From positions 1 through 11,769 of the forward strand of contig JAEYTM010000054.1 in assembly GCA_023434015.1 (NCBI GenBank): DNA of 11,769 nt. Direction: 5' to 3'. The stretch's first letter is position 1; every line of letters starts with the position of its first letter. Of this stretch, positions 1-8,618 are shown piece after piece. Origin of the DNA: Pseudomonadota bacterium (GTDB lineage: Bacteria > Pseudomonadota > Alphaproteobacteria > Caulobacterales > Caulobacteraceae). The notes under the pieces are model-generated. The model saw nothing but the letters and a program-made list of their open reading frames with translations. It had not been told where the DNA came from and made no database searches. The translations under genes were made by a program, and so were the position numbers.

Positions 1-1
1 G

Positions 2-193
2 GGCGCGGCGCGCCAGGCCGGGGCGACCACAGCCTTCCTGGTGGTGGCGGCGGACAACGCCGCGGCGGCGGCGCTCTATGCCGGAATGGGCTTCCGCCGG
101 ACCGGGCTGCGGCGCGGCTATTACGACCGCGGGGCGGCCGGAACCATGGACGCGCTGGTGATGCGCCTCGACCTGGAGGCCGAGGCCCCTTAG
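2..193 (+). CDS. rimI: GNAT acetyltransferase, RimI-like, C-terminal part
   Basis: The reading frame is open from the window edge to the TAG at 191-193 and gives the last 63 residues; the start lies outside. The visible part has the closing pattern of the GNAT fold: a beta strand FLVVAADN, then a helix AAAALYAGMGF (the N-x-x-A-x-x-LY-x-x-x-GF signature of RimI and relatives), then RRTGLRRGYY and a final strand DALVMRL. RimI acetylates the N-terminal alanine of ribosomal protein S18 using acetyl-CoA, but many GNATs share this end, so the substrate is inferred. A rimI-like gene directly before fur and miaB is a common order in Caulobacter-type genomes, which supports the name. fur starts 36 nt downstream, so co-transcription is likely. 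Confidence 0.8.
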   Translation, partial: GAARQAGATTAFLVVAADNAAAAALYAGMGFRRTGLRRGYYDRGAAGTMDALVMRLDLEAEAP

Positions 194-229
194 ACCTAGG
201 GGAACGTCAACAAGGGAGCGGAGCGAGCC

Positions 230-640
230 GTGTCGGACCGCATCGAGAAGCTGTGCATCGAAAAAGGGATGCGCATGACCGAGCAGCGTCGGGTGATCGC
301 CCGGGTCCTGGCGAGTTCCGACGACCACCCCGACGTGGAGGAGCTGCACCGCCGCGCCCACGCGGTGGACCCGCACATCTCCATCGCCACCGTCTATCGG
401 ACCGTGCGGCTGTTCGAAGAGAGCGGCATCATCACCCGTCATGACTTCCGCGACGGGCGCTCCCGCTACGAGGAGCACCATGACGAGCACCACGACCACC
501 TGATCAACATGAAGACCGGCGAGGTGGTGGAGTTCGTCGACGCCGAGATCGAGGCCCTGCAGGAAGCCATCGCCCGCAAGCTGGGCTTCAAGCTGGTGGA
601 CCACCGGCTGGAGCTCTACGGCATGCCGATCGAGGATTAG
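230..640 (+). CDS. fur: Ferric uptake regulator Fur (alphaproteobacterial type)
   Basis: A 136-residue Fur-family repressor. The N-terminal winged helix spans about residues 1-80, with the recognition helix region ISIATVYRTVRLFEESGII at 50-68. The C-terminal dimerisation and metal-binding half carries a histidine cluster HHDEHHDH at 83-90. The only cysteine is Cys9, so the CXXC pairs that bind structural zinc in E. coli Fur are absent; this is usual for alphaproteobacterial Fur. The family represses iron uptake genes with Fe2+ as co-repressor and can activate others. I chose the GTG at 230 because an AGGGAG precedes it at 212-217 and the protein begins MSDRIEKLCIEKGMRMT, the family's normal first helix. 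It follows rimI by 36 nt and precedes miaB by 78 nt. Mur or Irr would be alternatives within the superfamily; the HTH sequence and context favour Fur. Confidence 0.93.
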   Translation: MSDRIEKLCIEKGMRMTEQRRVIARVLASSDDHPDVEELHRRAHAVDPHISIATVYRTVRLFEESGIITRHDFRDGRSRYEEHHDEHHDHLINMKTGEVVEFVDAEIEALQEAIARKLGFKLVDHRLELYGMPIED

Positions 641-682
641 CCGGCGCGGCCCGGGACAGAGGGGGCGGCCCAGGGCGGGAAC

Positions 683-711
683 TTGCGCACGCCCCCAGCG
701 GACCCCATAAC
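683..711 (+). promoter_or_regulatory. Candidate promoter just before miaB
   Basis: TTGCGC at 683-688 and CATAAC at 706-711 are 17 nt apart, which suits a housekeeping sigma factor. The -10 element ends only 7 nt before the miaB ATG at 719, so a transcript from here would begin at or next to the start codon and be leaderless. No purine-rich ribosome binding site lies directly before that ATG, which fits. Matches to consensus are moderate (4 of 6 in each box at best), so this remains a candidate. Confidence 0.3.
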
Positions 712-718
712 GCCAGCC

Positions 719-2082
<1,364 letters not shown>

Positions 2083-2086
<4 letters not shown>

Positions 2087-3030
2087 GCCGCGCCCCCGAG
2101 TTCATCAGCCTGTCCGACGCCGCCGCCCGCGCGGTGGCCGGGACCAACAGCCGTCACGCCGCCCTGATCGAGGACGCCTTCGGCGTGCTCGTCGAGACCC
2201 CCGGCGGCGGGGTGTCGCTGAGCGGCGACAGCCGCGCCCGGACCCAGGCCAAGAAGGTCGTCCAGACCCTGGCCGAGCGCGCCGACCAGGGGCTGGAGAT
2301 CGGCGAGGCGGACGTGCGCGTGGCCATCGGCCAGGCGCGCACCGGCCAGAGCGCCCCCGGCCTGCCGTCCGGCCGCCGCGGCCAGGTGGCCCCGAAGACC
2401 GCCACCCAGGCGGAATATCTGCAGGCGCTGGGCAAGTGCGAGCTGGTGTTCGGCGTCGGCCCGGCCGGCACCGGCAAGACCTTCCTGGCGGTGGCGCACG
2501 GCGCCGGCCTGCTGCTGCGCGGCGAGGTCGACCGGCTGGTGGTCTCGCGCCCGGCGGTGGAGGCGGGCGAGCGGCTCGGCTTCCTGCCCGGCGACCTGAC
2601 CGAGAAGGTCGATCCCTACATGGCCCCGGTGTGGGAGGCGCTGACCGACATCCTCGGCGCCGACCAGCTTCGCCGCCGCCGCGAGAAGGGTGAGATCGAG
2701 GTGGCCCCGGTCGCCTTCCTGCGCGGCCGGACGCTGGCGCATGCCTTCGTCATCGTCGACGAGGCGCAGAACGCCACCCGGCTGCAGATGAAGATGGTGC
2801 TGACCCGCCTGGGCGAAGGCGCGCGGATGGTGGTCACCGGCGACCCGACGCAGATCGACCTGCCGAACCGCGCCGATTCCGGCCTGGCCCATGCGGTCGG
2901 CCTGCTGGAAGGGGTGAAGGGCATCGGCGTCACCCGGTTCAGCGCCCAGGACGTGGTCCGCCACCCGCTGGTCGAGCGGATCGTGCGCGCCTACGACGCC
3001 GACGCCGAGAAGTCCGGACGGCCGGCTTGA
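2083..3030 (+). CDS. ybeZ: PhoH-family ATPase (YbeZ)
   Basis: A 315-residue cytoplasmic PhoH-like P-loop ATPase. Walker A is GPAGTGKT at residues 126-133, Walker B is VIVDEAQN at 223-230, and the sensor-like motif VTGDPTQIDLP follows at 251-261. The first 100 residues form the small N-terminal domain typical of YbeZ. E. coli YbeZ interacts with YbeY and belongs to the same operon, so a role in rRNA processing is likely; phosphate control is only the historical name. Start: a TTG at 2083 that shares TTGA with the miaB stop, with GGAG at 2074-2077 and a 5-nt gap. The frame is open far upstream (to about 1267), but that stretch is a high-GC shadow of miaB with no family similarity. The gene ends in another TTGA shared with ybeY. 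Often annotated phoH. Confidence 0.93.
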
Positions 3031-3503
3031 TCGACGTCGAGGTCGAGGACGAGGCCTGGAGCGGCGCCCTGCCCGGCGCCGAGGCGCTGACCCTGGCCGC
3101 CGCCGAGGCGGCGCTGGCCTCGGAGGGGGCCTCGGAGGGAGCCCAGGGCGGGGGCGTCACCCTGCTGCTCACCGACGACGCGGCCGTGCAGGAGCTGAAC
3201 GCCCGCTTCCGCGGCAGGGACAGCGCCACCAATGTGCTGTCGTTCCCGGCGCCGGAGAACCCCGAGGGCCACCTGGGCGACGTGGCGCTGGCGTTCGGCG
3301 TCTGCGCGCGCGAGGCTGAGGCCCAGGGCAAGCCGCTGGCGCACCACCTGCAGCATCTGGTGGTGCACGGGGTGCTGCACCTATTAGGATACGATCACAT
3401 GACCGACGCGGAGGCCGAGACGATGGAAGACCTCGAGCGCGTCGTGCTGGCCGGACTGGGGATACCGGATCCTTACGCGGCCAGCGAGAGAGACCATGAC
3501 TGA
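3027..3503 (+). CDS. ybeY: Endoribonuclease YbeY (16S rRNA maturation)
   Basis: A 158-residue UPF0054 metalloprotein. The zinc-binding H-x3-H-x5-H motif is clear: HGVLHLLGYDH, with His114, His118 and His124. The central segment FRGRDSATNVLSFP is also typical. YbeY is needed for 16S rRNA 3'-end maturation and 70S quality control in E. coli. The start is a TTG at 3027 overlapping the phoH stop as TTGA, and the Shine-Dalgarno sequence is weak, so expression probably depends on ribosomes finishing phoH. Two oddities: a perfect 12-bp tandem duplication in the N-terminal linker (ASEGASEG, residues 31-38), and a run of AT-rich codons inside the active-site motif (CTA TTA GGA TAC GAT, residues 119-123) in an otherwise very GC-rich gene. 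It overlaps ybeX by 8 nt. Confidence 0.95.
   Translation: MIDVEVEDEAWSGALPGAEALTLAAAEAALASEGASEGAQGGGVTLLLTDDAAVQELNARFRGRDSATNVLSFPAPENPEGHLGDVALAFGVCAREAEAQGKPLAHHLQHLVVHGVLHLLGYDHMTDAEAETMEDLERVVLAGLGIPDPYAASERDHD
3116..3139 (+). repeat. 12-bp perfect tandem duplication inside ybeY
   Basis: GGCCTCGGAGGG occurs twice head to tail (3116-3127 and 3128-3139). It is in frame and adds one ASEG unit to a variable linker between the first strand and the core of YbeY. The likely cause is slipped-strand duplication. Confidence 0.85.
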
Positions 3504-4383
3504 CTCCGACCCTCCCAGTAGCCCCACCGCGGTCCCCCGGGCCCGCGGTGTGATGGCCATCTTCAACCGCTTCCGCAAACCGGAAGCCGCGCCCGAACCG
3601 CCGCCGACCCCGGCCGCGGCGGCGACCGGCGAACTGGTCAGCCAGGCCCGCGCCTTCCAGGACCTGCGGGTCGACGACGTGATGAAGCCGCGGGCGGACA
3701 TCCTGGCGATCGAGCGGAGCTCGACCTTCGCCGAGGTGGTGGCCCGCTTCATCGAGGCCGAGCATTCGCGGATGCCGGTCTACAAGGAGACCCTCGACGA
3801 GCCGGTCGGGGTGGTCCACGTCAAGGACGTGTTCAAGCTGCTGGCGCGCAAGACGCGGCGGCCGAAGCCCGAGGACCAGATCCTGCAGGGCCGCTTCCAG
3901 CTGGTGCGCAAGGTGCTCTACGTGCCGGCCTCGATGCGGGCGGCGGAGCTGCTGGCGATGATGCGCGGCAAGCGCACCCACATGGCCCTGGTCATCGACG
4001 AGTTCGGCGGCACCGACGGCCTGGTGACGCTGGAGGACCTGCTGGAGATGCTGGTCGGCCAGATCGCCGACGAGCACGACGACGAGGTCGAGGACTTCAC
4101 CCCGATCGCCGAGGACGAGGACGGCTGGATCGCCGACGGCCGCACGCCGCTGGAGGAGCTGGAGTCGACCATGGGCGACGGCGTCGACCTGGCCCCGCCC
4201 GACCTGGACGAGGAGATCGACACGGTCGCCGGCCTGGTCAACGCCCTGACCGGCCGCGTGCCGCAGCGCGGCGAGCACATCGACCACCCCGGCGGCTTCG
4301 TCCTGGAGGTGCTGTCCGCGGACCCGCGCCGGGTGAAGCGCGTGCGGGTGCGGCGGGCGCAGCCGACGAGCACCGCGGCCTAG
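3496..4383 (+). CDS. ybeX: YbeX/CorC-like CBS-domain protein
   Basis: A 295-residue soluble protein with two CBS domains (about 57-118 and 137-195) and a C-terminal CorC/HlyC domain (about 205-287). Diagnostic segments are DVMKPRADI at the start of CBS1, GVVHVKDVFKLL, and LVIDEFGGTDGLVTLEDLLE in CBS2. There are no membrane segments, so it is the short YbeX/CorC form and not a membrane hemolysin-type (DUF21) protein. CorC was named for a link with cobalt and magnesium export; in E. coli the ybeX gene has also been tied to ribosome metabolism, which fits its place between ybeY and lnt. The N-terminal 45 residues are proline- and alanine-rich and probably disordered. The ATG at 3496 overlaps the ybeY end by 8 nt, and GAGAGA precedes it. 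The stop is immediately followed by the lnt ATG. Confidence 0.9.
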   Translation: MTDSDPPSSPTAVPRARGVMAIFNRFRKPEAAPEPPPTPAAAATGELVSQARAFQDLRVDDVMKPRADILAIERSSTFAEVVARFIEAEHSRMPVYKETLDEPVGVVHVKDVFKLLARKTRRPKPEDQILQGRFQLVRKVLYVPASMRAAELLAMMRGKRTHMALVIDEFGGTDGLVTLEDLLEMLVGQIADEHDDEVEDFTPIAEDEDGWIADGRTPLEELESTMGDGVDLAPPDLDEEIDTVAGLVNALTGRVPQRGEHIDHPGGFVLEVLSADPRRVKRVRVRRAQPTSTAA

Positions 4384-5964
4384 ATGGCGCGCTGGCGCGG
4401 GGGACCCTGGTCGGCGCGCGCCTGGGCCGTCCTGGCCGGACTGGCGGCGGGCCTGGCCCACCCGCCCTTCGGCCTGCTGGTCGGCCTGCTGGGCTACGCC
4501 GGCCTGCTGGCGGCGGTGGACGCCGCCGGCCCGCCGCTGCGCTCGGCCTTCCTGCGCGGCTGGTTGGCCGGGGTCGGCTATTTCGCGGTCAGCGTCTGGT
4601 GGGTGGTCGAGCCGTTCATGGTCGACGCCGAGAACCAGGGCTGGATGGCGCCCTTCGCCCTCACGCTGATGGCCGCCGGCCTGGCGCTGTTCTGGGGGCT
4701 GGCGACCCTGGCCTACCGGGCGCTGAGGCCGCGCGGGCTGAGCCGGGTGCTGGTGTTCGCCGGCTGCCTGTCGGCGGCCGAATGGGTGCGCGGCCACATC
4801 TTCACCGGCTTCCCCTGGAACCTGCCCGGCGAGAGCTGGGCGGCGGGCTCCATGCCGTCCCAGGCGGCGGCGGTGGTCGGCGCCTATGGCCTGACCTGGA
4901 TCACCGTGGCCCTGGGCGCCTCGGCGGCGGTGCTGTTCGACCCGGTCGACCGGCGCCGGCGGGCGCTGACCGCGGCCGTGGCCCTGGCCGCCCTGGCCGG
5001 GCTCTACGCCTTCGGCGCCGGGCGGCTGAACCACGCCGCGCCGCCGGCCCATGACGCCGCCCTGGTGCGGATCGTCCAGGCCGACATCGACCAGAAGGAC
5101 AAGTGGCGGCCGGAGAACCTGGACGCGATCTTCGAGACCTACGCCCGCCTCACCCGCCAGCCGGCGGCGGTGACGCCGGAGGTGGTGGTCTGGCCGGAAG
5201 GGGCGCTGCCGGCGGTGATCGACGACCTGCTGGCGCCCGGCTCGATCTACGGCTCGCGGCTGGTCGCCAACCTTTCGCCCGGCCAGAGCCTGCTGATGGG
5301 GGCCAACCGCGCCGCCGTCGCGGCGGACGGCGAGGTCCAGTACTTCAACAGCCTGGTGGCCCTGCGCCGGGAGGCCGAGGGGCTGCGGGTGACCGGGGTC
5401 TATGACAAGCACCGGCTGGTGCCGTTCGGCGAGTTCCTGCCGTTCGGCGACCTGGCGACGCAGCTCGGCCTGCGCAGCCTGGTGCACATGCCCGACGACT
5501 TCACGGCCGGACCGCCGCCCAGCCCGCTGGCGCCCTGGGGCGTGCCGGTGCTGCAGCCGCTGATCTGCTACGAGGCGCTGTTCCCCGGCTTCACCCGCGC
5601 GGCGACGGCGCGCGAGGGGGTGCGGCCGAGCTGGATCCTGAACGTCTCCAACGACGCCTGGTTCGGCATGACCAGCGGGCCGCTGCAGCACATGAATATC
5701 GCCAGCTACCGGGCGATCGAGGAGGGGCTGCCGATCGTCCGCGCCACCCCGACCGGGGTCTCGGCGGTGATCGACGCCTACGGCCGCGTCCGGCCGGGAG
5801 CGCGGCTGGACATGGGCGAGATGGGGGTGATCGACGCCCGCCTGCCCCCGGCCCTGCAGCCGACGCTCTACGCCCGCCACGGCGAGCTGCTGTTCCTCTT
5901 GATGCTGGTCCTGTCAGGTGCTGTAACATTGGGACACCGCGTTCGGCGACCGGCACTACGCTGA
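4384..5964 (+). CDS. lnt: Apolipoprotein N-acyltransferase Lnt
   Basis: A 526-residue inner-membrane enzyme that adds the third acyl chain to the N-terminal cysteine of lipoproteins, taking it from phospholipid. The first 215 residues hold several hydrophobic helices (for example about 12-45, 57-75, 88-112, 120-135 and 160-212). A nitrilase-type catalytic domain follows from about 225 to 485, facing the periplasm, and a last hydrophobic segment lies at about 500-517. The catalytic triad is visible: Glu272 in WPEGALP, Lys342 in YDKHRLVPFGEF and Cys395 in LICYEALFPG. SNDAWFG and TPTGVSAVID are also family signatures. The ATG at 4384 directly follows the ybeX TAG with no spacer and no clear ribosome binding site, which suggests translational coupling. 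It is the last gene of the miaB-ybeZ-ybeY-ybeX-lnt unit. Confidence 0.96.
   Translation: MARWRGGPWSARAWAVLAGLAAGLAHPPFGLLVGLLGYAGLLAAVDAAGPPLRSAFLRGWLAGVGYFAVSVWWVVEPFMVDAENQGWMAPFALTLMAAGLALFWGLATLAYRALRPRGLSRVLVFAGCLSAAEWVRGHIFTGFPWNLPGESWAAGSMPSQAAAVVGAYGLTWITVALGASAAVLFDPVDRRRRALTAAVALAALAGLYAFGAGRLNHAAPPAHDAALVRIVQADIDQKDKWRPENLDAIFETYARLTRQPAAVTPEVVVWPEGALPAVIDDLLAPGSIYGSRLVANLSPGQSLLMGANRAAVAADGEVQYFNSLVALRREAEGLRVTGVYDKHRLVPFGEFLPFGDLATQLGLRSLVHMPDDFTAGPPPSPLAPWGVPVLQPLICYEALFPGFTRAATAREGVRPSWILNVSNDAWFGMTSGPLQHMNIASYRAIEEGLPIVRATPTGVSAVIDAYGRVRPGARLDMGEMGVIDARLPPALQPTLYARHGELLFLLMLVLSGAVTLGHRVRRPALR
5899..5927 (+). promoter_or_regulatory. Candidate promoter for the HTH regulator gene, inside lnt
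   Basis: TTGATG (5899-5904) and TGTAAC (5922-5927) lie 17 nt apart in a locally AT-richer patch at the 3' end of lnt. Transcription from here would start near 5934 and give a leader of about 75 nt before the HTH gene. Each box matches consensus at about 4 of 6 positions. The alternative is simple read-through from lnt. Confidence 0.33.
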
Positions 5965-6010
5965 CCGGCCGCAACCCGGTCCCAGAAGGGGAGTGGCGCA
6001 TGGGAGGCTC

Positions 6011-6451
6011 ATGGAACAGACCGCAGGCGGCCTCGGTTGCAGCCCGAATCCGATCGACCGCCATGTCGGGCTGCGTATCCGGCTGCGCCGCAAGGAACTC
6101 GGCGTCAGCCAGGAGCGGCTCGCCGAATCCATCGGCCTGACTTTCCAACAGATCCAGAAGTACGAGCGCGCCGCCAACCGGGTGAGCGCCTCGAAGCTGT
6201 GGGAGCTGGCCGGGGCGCTGCAGATCTCGGTGGCCTATTTCTACGAGGGCCTGGACCTGCCCGGCCCGTTCAACGGCGGATCGTCGGTGGACGCGGCGGT
6301 GCGCGACTTCATGCTGACCGACGAGGGGGCGGAGATGGCGGCGCTGTTCCCGCGCATCCGCGAGCGCCGCATGCGGCGCAAGATCCTCGAACTGATCCGG
6401 CTGATGGCCGACGACCAGGACGAGGACGCCGAGGCCCCGGAGGCGCCCTGA
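6011..6451 (+). CDS. XRE-family HTH transcriptional regulator, target unknown
   Basis: A 146-residue DNA-binding protein. The HTH_3/Cro-C1 domain spans about residues 20-78: LRIRLRRKELGVSQERLAESIGL, then the recognition helix region TFQQIQKYERAANRVSASKL. The second half (about 95-135) is a short helical extension, DFMLTDEGAEMAALFPRIRERRMRRKILELIRLM, seen in many alphaproteobacterial one-domain regulators, and the tail is acidic. I chose the ATG at 6011, which has GGGAGG at 6002-6007 but only 3 nt away; an in-frame GTG at 5993 would add six residues and has AGAAGG upstream. It is 46 nt after lnt and 111 nt before metK on the same strand. No target is known to me. Its place next to metK makes a role in its control possible, but the operator before metK looks more like an ArsR-type site, so this is only a suggestion. 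Confidence 0.88.
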   Translation: MEQTAGGLGCSPNPIDRHVGLRIRLRRKELGVSQERLAESIGLTFQQIQKYERAANRVSASKLWELAGALQISVAYFYEGLDLPGPFNGGSSVDAAVRDFMLTDEGAEMAALFPRIRERRMRRKILELIRLMADDQDEDAEAPEAP

Positions 6452-6466
6452 CCCCCGCCGCCGCGC

Positions 6467-6495
6467 TTGGCGGGACATAAAGATTTCTTTATAGG
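6467..6495 (+). promoter_or_regulatory. Probable metK promoter
   Basis: TTGGCG at 6467-6472 and TATAGG at 6490-6495 are separated by 17 nt. Transcription would start around 6502, leaving about 60 nt of leader before the metK GTG at 6563. The spacer and -10 are occupied by the palindrome described separately, so a bound repressor would block polymerase. A 7-bp hairpin (CGGCGAC 6517-6523 with GTCGCCG 6538-6544) is possible in the leader, but nothing there looks like a known SAM riboswitch. Confidence 0.5.
6475..6494. promoter_or_regulatory. Palindromic operator before metK, SahR/SamR-like
   Basis: ATAAAGA (6477-6483), TT, TCTTTAT (6486-6492) is a perfect 7-bp inverted repeat in a region that is otherwise GC-rich. 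It resembles the 20-nt site ACATAAAGAT-ATCTTTATGT that I recall for the ArsR-family SAM/SAH-sensing regulators (SahR/SamR) upstream of metK, metH and metF in alphaproteobacteria; 17 of 20 positions agree. It lies between and over the probable -35 and -10 elements of metK, a normal position for repression. The regulator itself is not in the window. Confidence 0.65.
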
Positions 6496-6562
6496 GCTTC
6501 ACGACTTCTCTCAGATCGGCGACCGTCAGCGGCCGCCGTCGCCGCCATTCCGGAGCCTGTGC

Positions 6563-7783
<1,221 letters not shown>

Positions 7784-7838
7784 GCCGACCCTCGCACCGG
7801 GGGCCGCGCGGCGGTCGCCCGGGCCCCGCAGACCCACG

Positions 7839-7863
7839 GCGCCGGCCGCCCGACGGCCGGCGC
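7839..7863 (+). terminator. Strong hairpin after metK, possible terminator
   Basis: GCGCCGGCCG (7839-7848) and CGGCCGGCGC (7854-7863) form a perfect 10-bp all-GC stem around a 5-nt loop. The sequence that follows (TGGCCAATCG) has no T-run, so this is not a canonical intrinsic terminator; it could slow polymerase, assist Rho, or protect the 3' end of the metK message. A second hairpin precedes it: CGGGGGCC (7798-7805) with GGGCCCCG (7821-7828), 7 bp with one bulge. Confidence 0.45.
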
Positions 7864-7879
7864 TGGCCAATCGACGTTT

Positions 7880-7939
7880 CCCGTGTTCATGGGTCCGGAC
7901 ACGGGCCGCGCCCGTTCCGGGATGACACCTGAAGGGTGT
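7880..7939 (+). promoter_or_regulatory. Structured leader before trmB with competing hairpins
   Basis: Three inverted repeats are packed into 60 nt. CCCGTGT (7880-7886) can pair with ACACGGG (7899-7905); ACGGGC (7901-7906) can instead pair with GCCCGT (7910-7915), and these two stems share bases so cannot coexist. ACACC (7925-7929) can pair with GGTGT (7935-7939), which ties up part of the trmB ribosome binding site GAAGGG (7931-7936). This could be a regulated leader or just GC-rich chance; no known riboswitch class is recognised. Confidence 0.35.
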
Positions 7940-7943
7940 GAAG

Positions 7944-8618
7944 ATGTCCGACTCCCACCCCCTGCTGCGCTCCTACGGCCGCATCAAGTCGCGGCCCATC
8001 AAGCCGCGGCAGGCGGCGCTGGTGGAAAGCCTGCTGCCGAAGATCCGCGTGCCGGAGGGGCCGATCCTGCCCGCCGAACTGAAGCCGGACGCGGCCGAGA
8101 CCTGGCTGGAGATCGGCTTCGGCGGCGGCGAGCACATGGCCGCCCAGGCGGGCCGGCGTCCCGACGTGCTGGTGATTGGCGCCGAGCCGTTCCAGAACGG
8201 CGTGGCCAGCGCCCTGCGCCACATCGACGAGGCCGGCCTGACCAATGTGCGGGTGCATGACGGCGACGTGCGCGAACTGCTGGGCCGGCTGCCGGACGCC
8301 AGCCTGACCCGCGGCTTCATCCTGTTCCCCGACCCCTGGCCGAAGACCCGCCACCACAAGCGCCGCATCGTGCAGCCCGACCTGGTGGCCGAGTTCGCCC
8401 GCCTGCTGGTCCCCGGCGGACGGCTGCGCTTCGCCAGCGACGTGGCGCACTACGTCGACTGGGCGCTGGAGATGATCCGCGCCAATCCGGACTTCCGCTG
8501 GACCGCGGAGGGCGCGGACGACTGGCGCAAGCCGCCGGCCGACCACGTCACCACCCGCTACGAGGAAAAGCGCCTGGGCGACTGCGCCCCGGTGTTCCTC
8601 GATTTCCTGCGCGTCTAG
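7944..8618 (+). CDS. trmB: tRNA (guanine-N7-)-methyltransferase TrmB
   Basis: A 224-residue SAM-dependent methyltransferase that forms m7G46 in the tRNA variable loop. The Rossmann core shows the SAM-binding loop EIGFGGGEH at residues 56-64, the acidic GAEPFQNGV after strand 2, and the catalytic and tRNA-binding segment LFPDPWPKTRHHKRR at 127-141. The C-terminal TRYEEK motif at 204-209 is diagnostic for TrmB. The start is the ATG at 7944 with GAAGGG 7 nt upstream; a GTG two codons earlier (7938) is possible but would sit in the binding site. It follows metK, which makes its methyl donor. Its TAG stop overlaps the stop of the convergent ppa gene in CTAG. Confidence 0.95.
   Translation: MSDSHPLLRSYGRIKSRPIKPRQAALVESLLPKIRVPEGPILPAELKPDAAETWLEIGFGGGEHMAAQAGRRPDVLVIGAEPFQNGVASALRHIDEAGLTNVRVHDGDVRELLGRLPDASLTRGFILFPDPWPKTRHHKRRIVQPDLVAEFARLLVPGGRLRFASDVAHYVDWALEMIRANPDFRWTAEGADDWRKPPADHVTTRYEEKRLGDCAPVFLDFLRV

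Noticed and set aside
194..229. Fur box (autoregulation) upstream of fur
   Set aside because: I found no convincing inverted or triplicate Fur-type motif in the 36-nt gap.
3169..5880. Very long minus-strand open frame (903 codons) opposite ybeY, ybeX and lnt
   Set aside because: It is antisense to three well-supported genes, rich in His, Arg, Gln and Gly with no recognisable domain, which is what the complement of GC-biased codons gives.
6467..6562. N-terminal extension of MetK from a TTG
   Set aside because: It would run over the promoter and palindrome, and family members begin at the GTG with MSRSSYIF.
6496..6562. SAM riboswitch in the metK leader
   Set aside because: The leader is only about 60 nt, and I see neither the SAM-II nor another SAM-class core; a single 7-bp hairpin is not enough.
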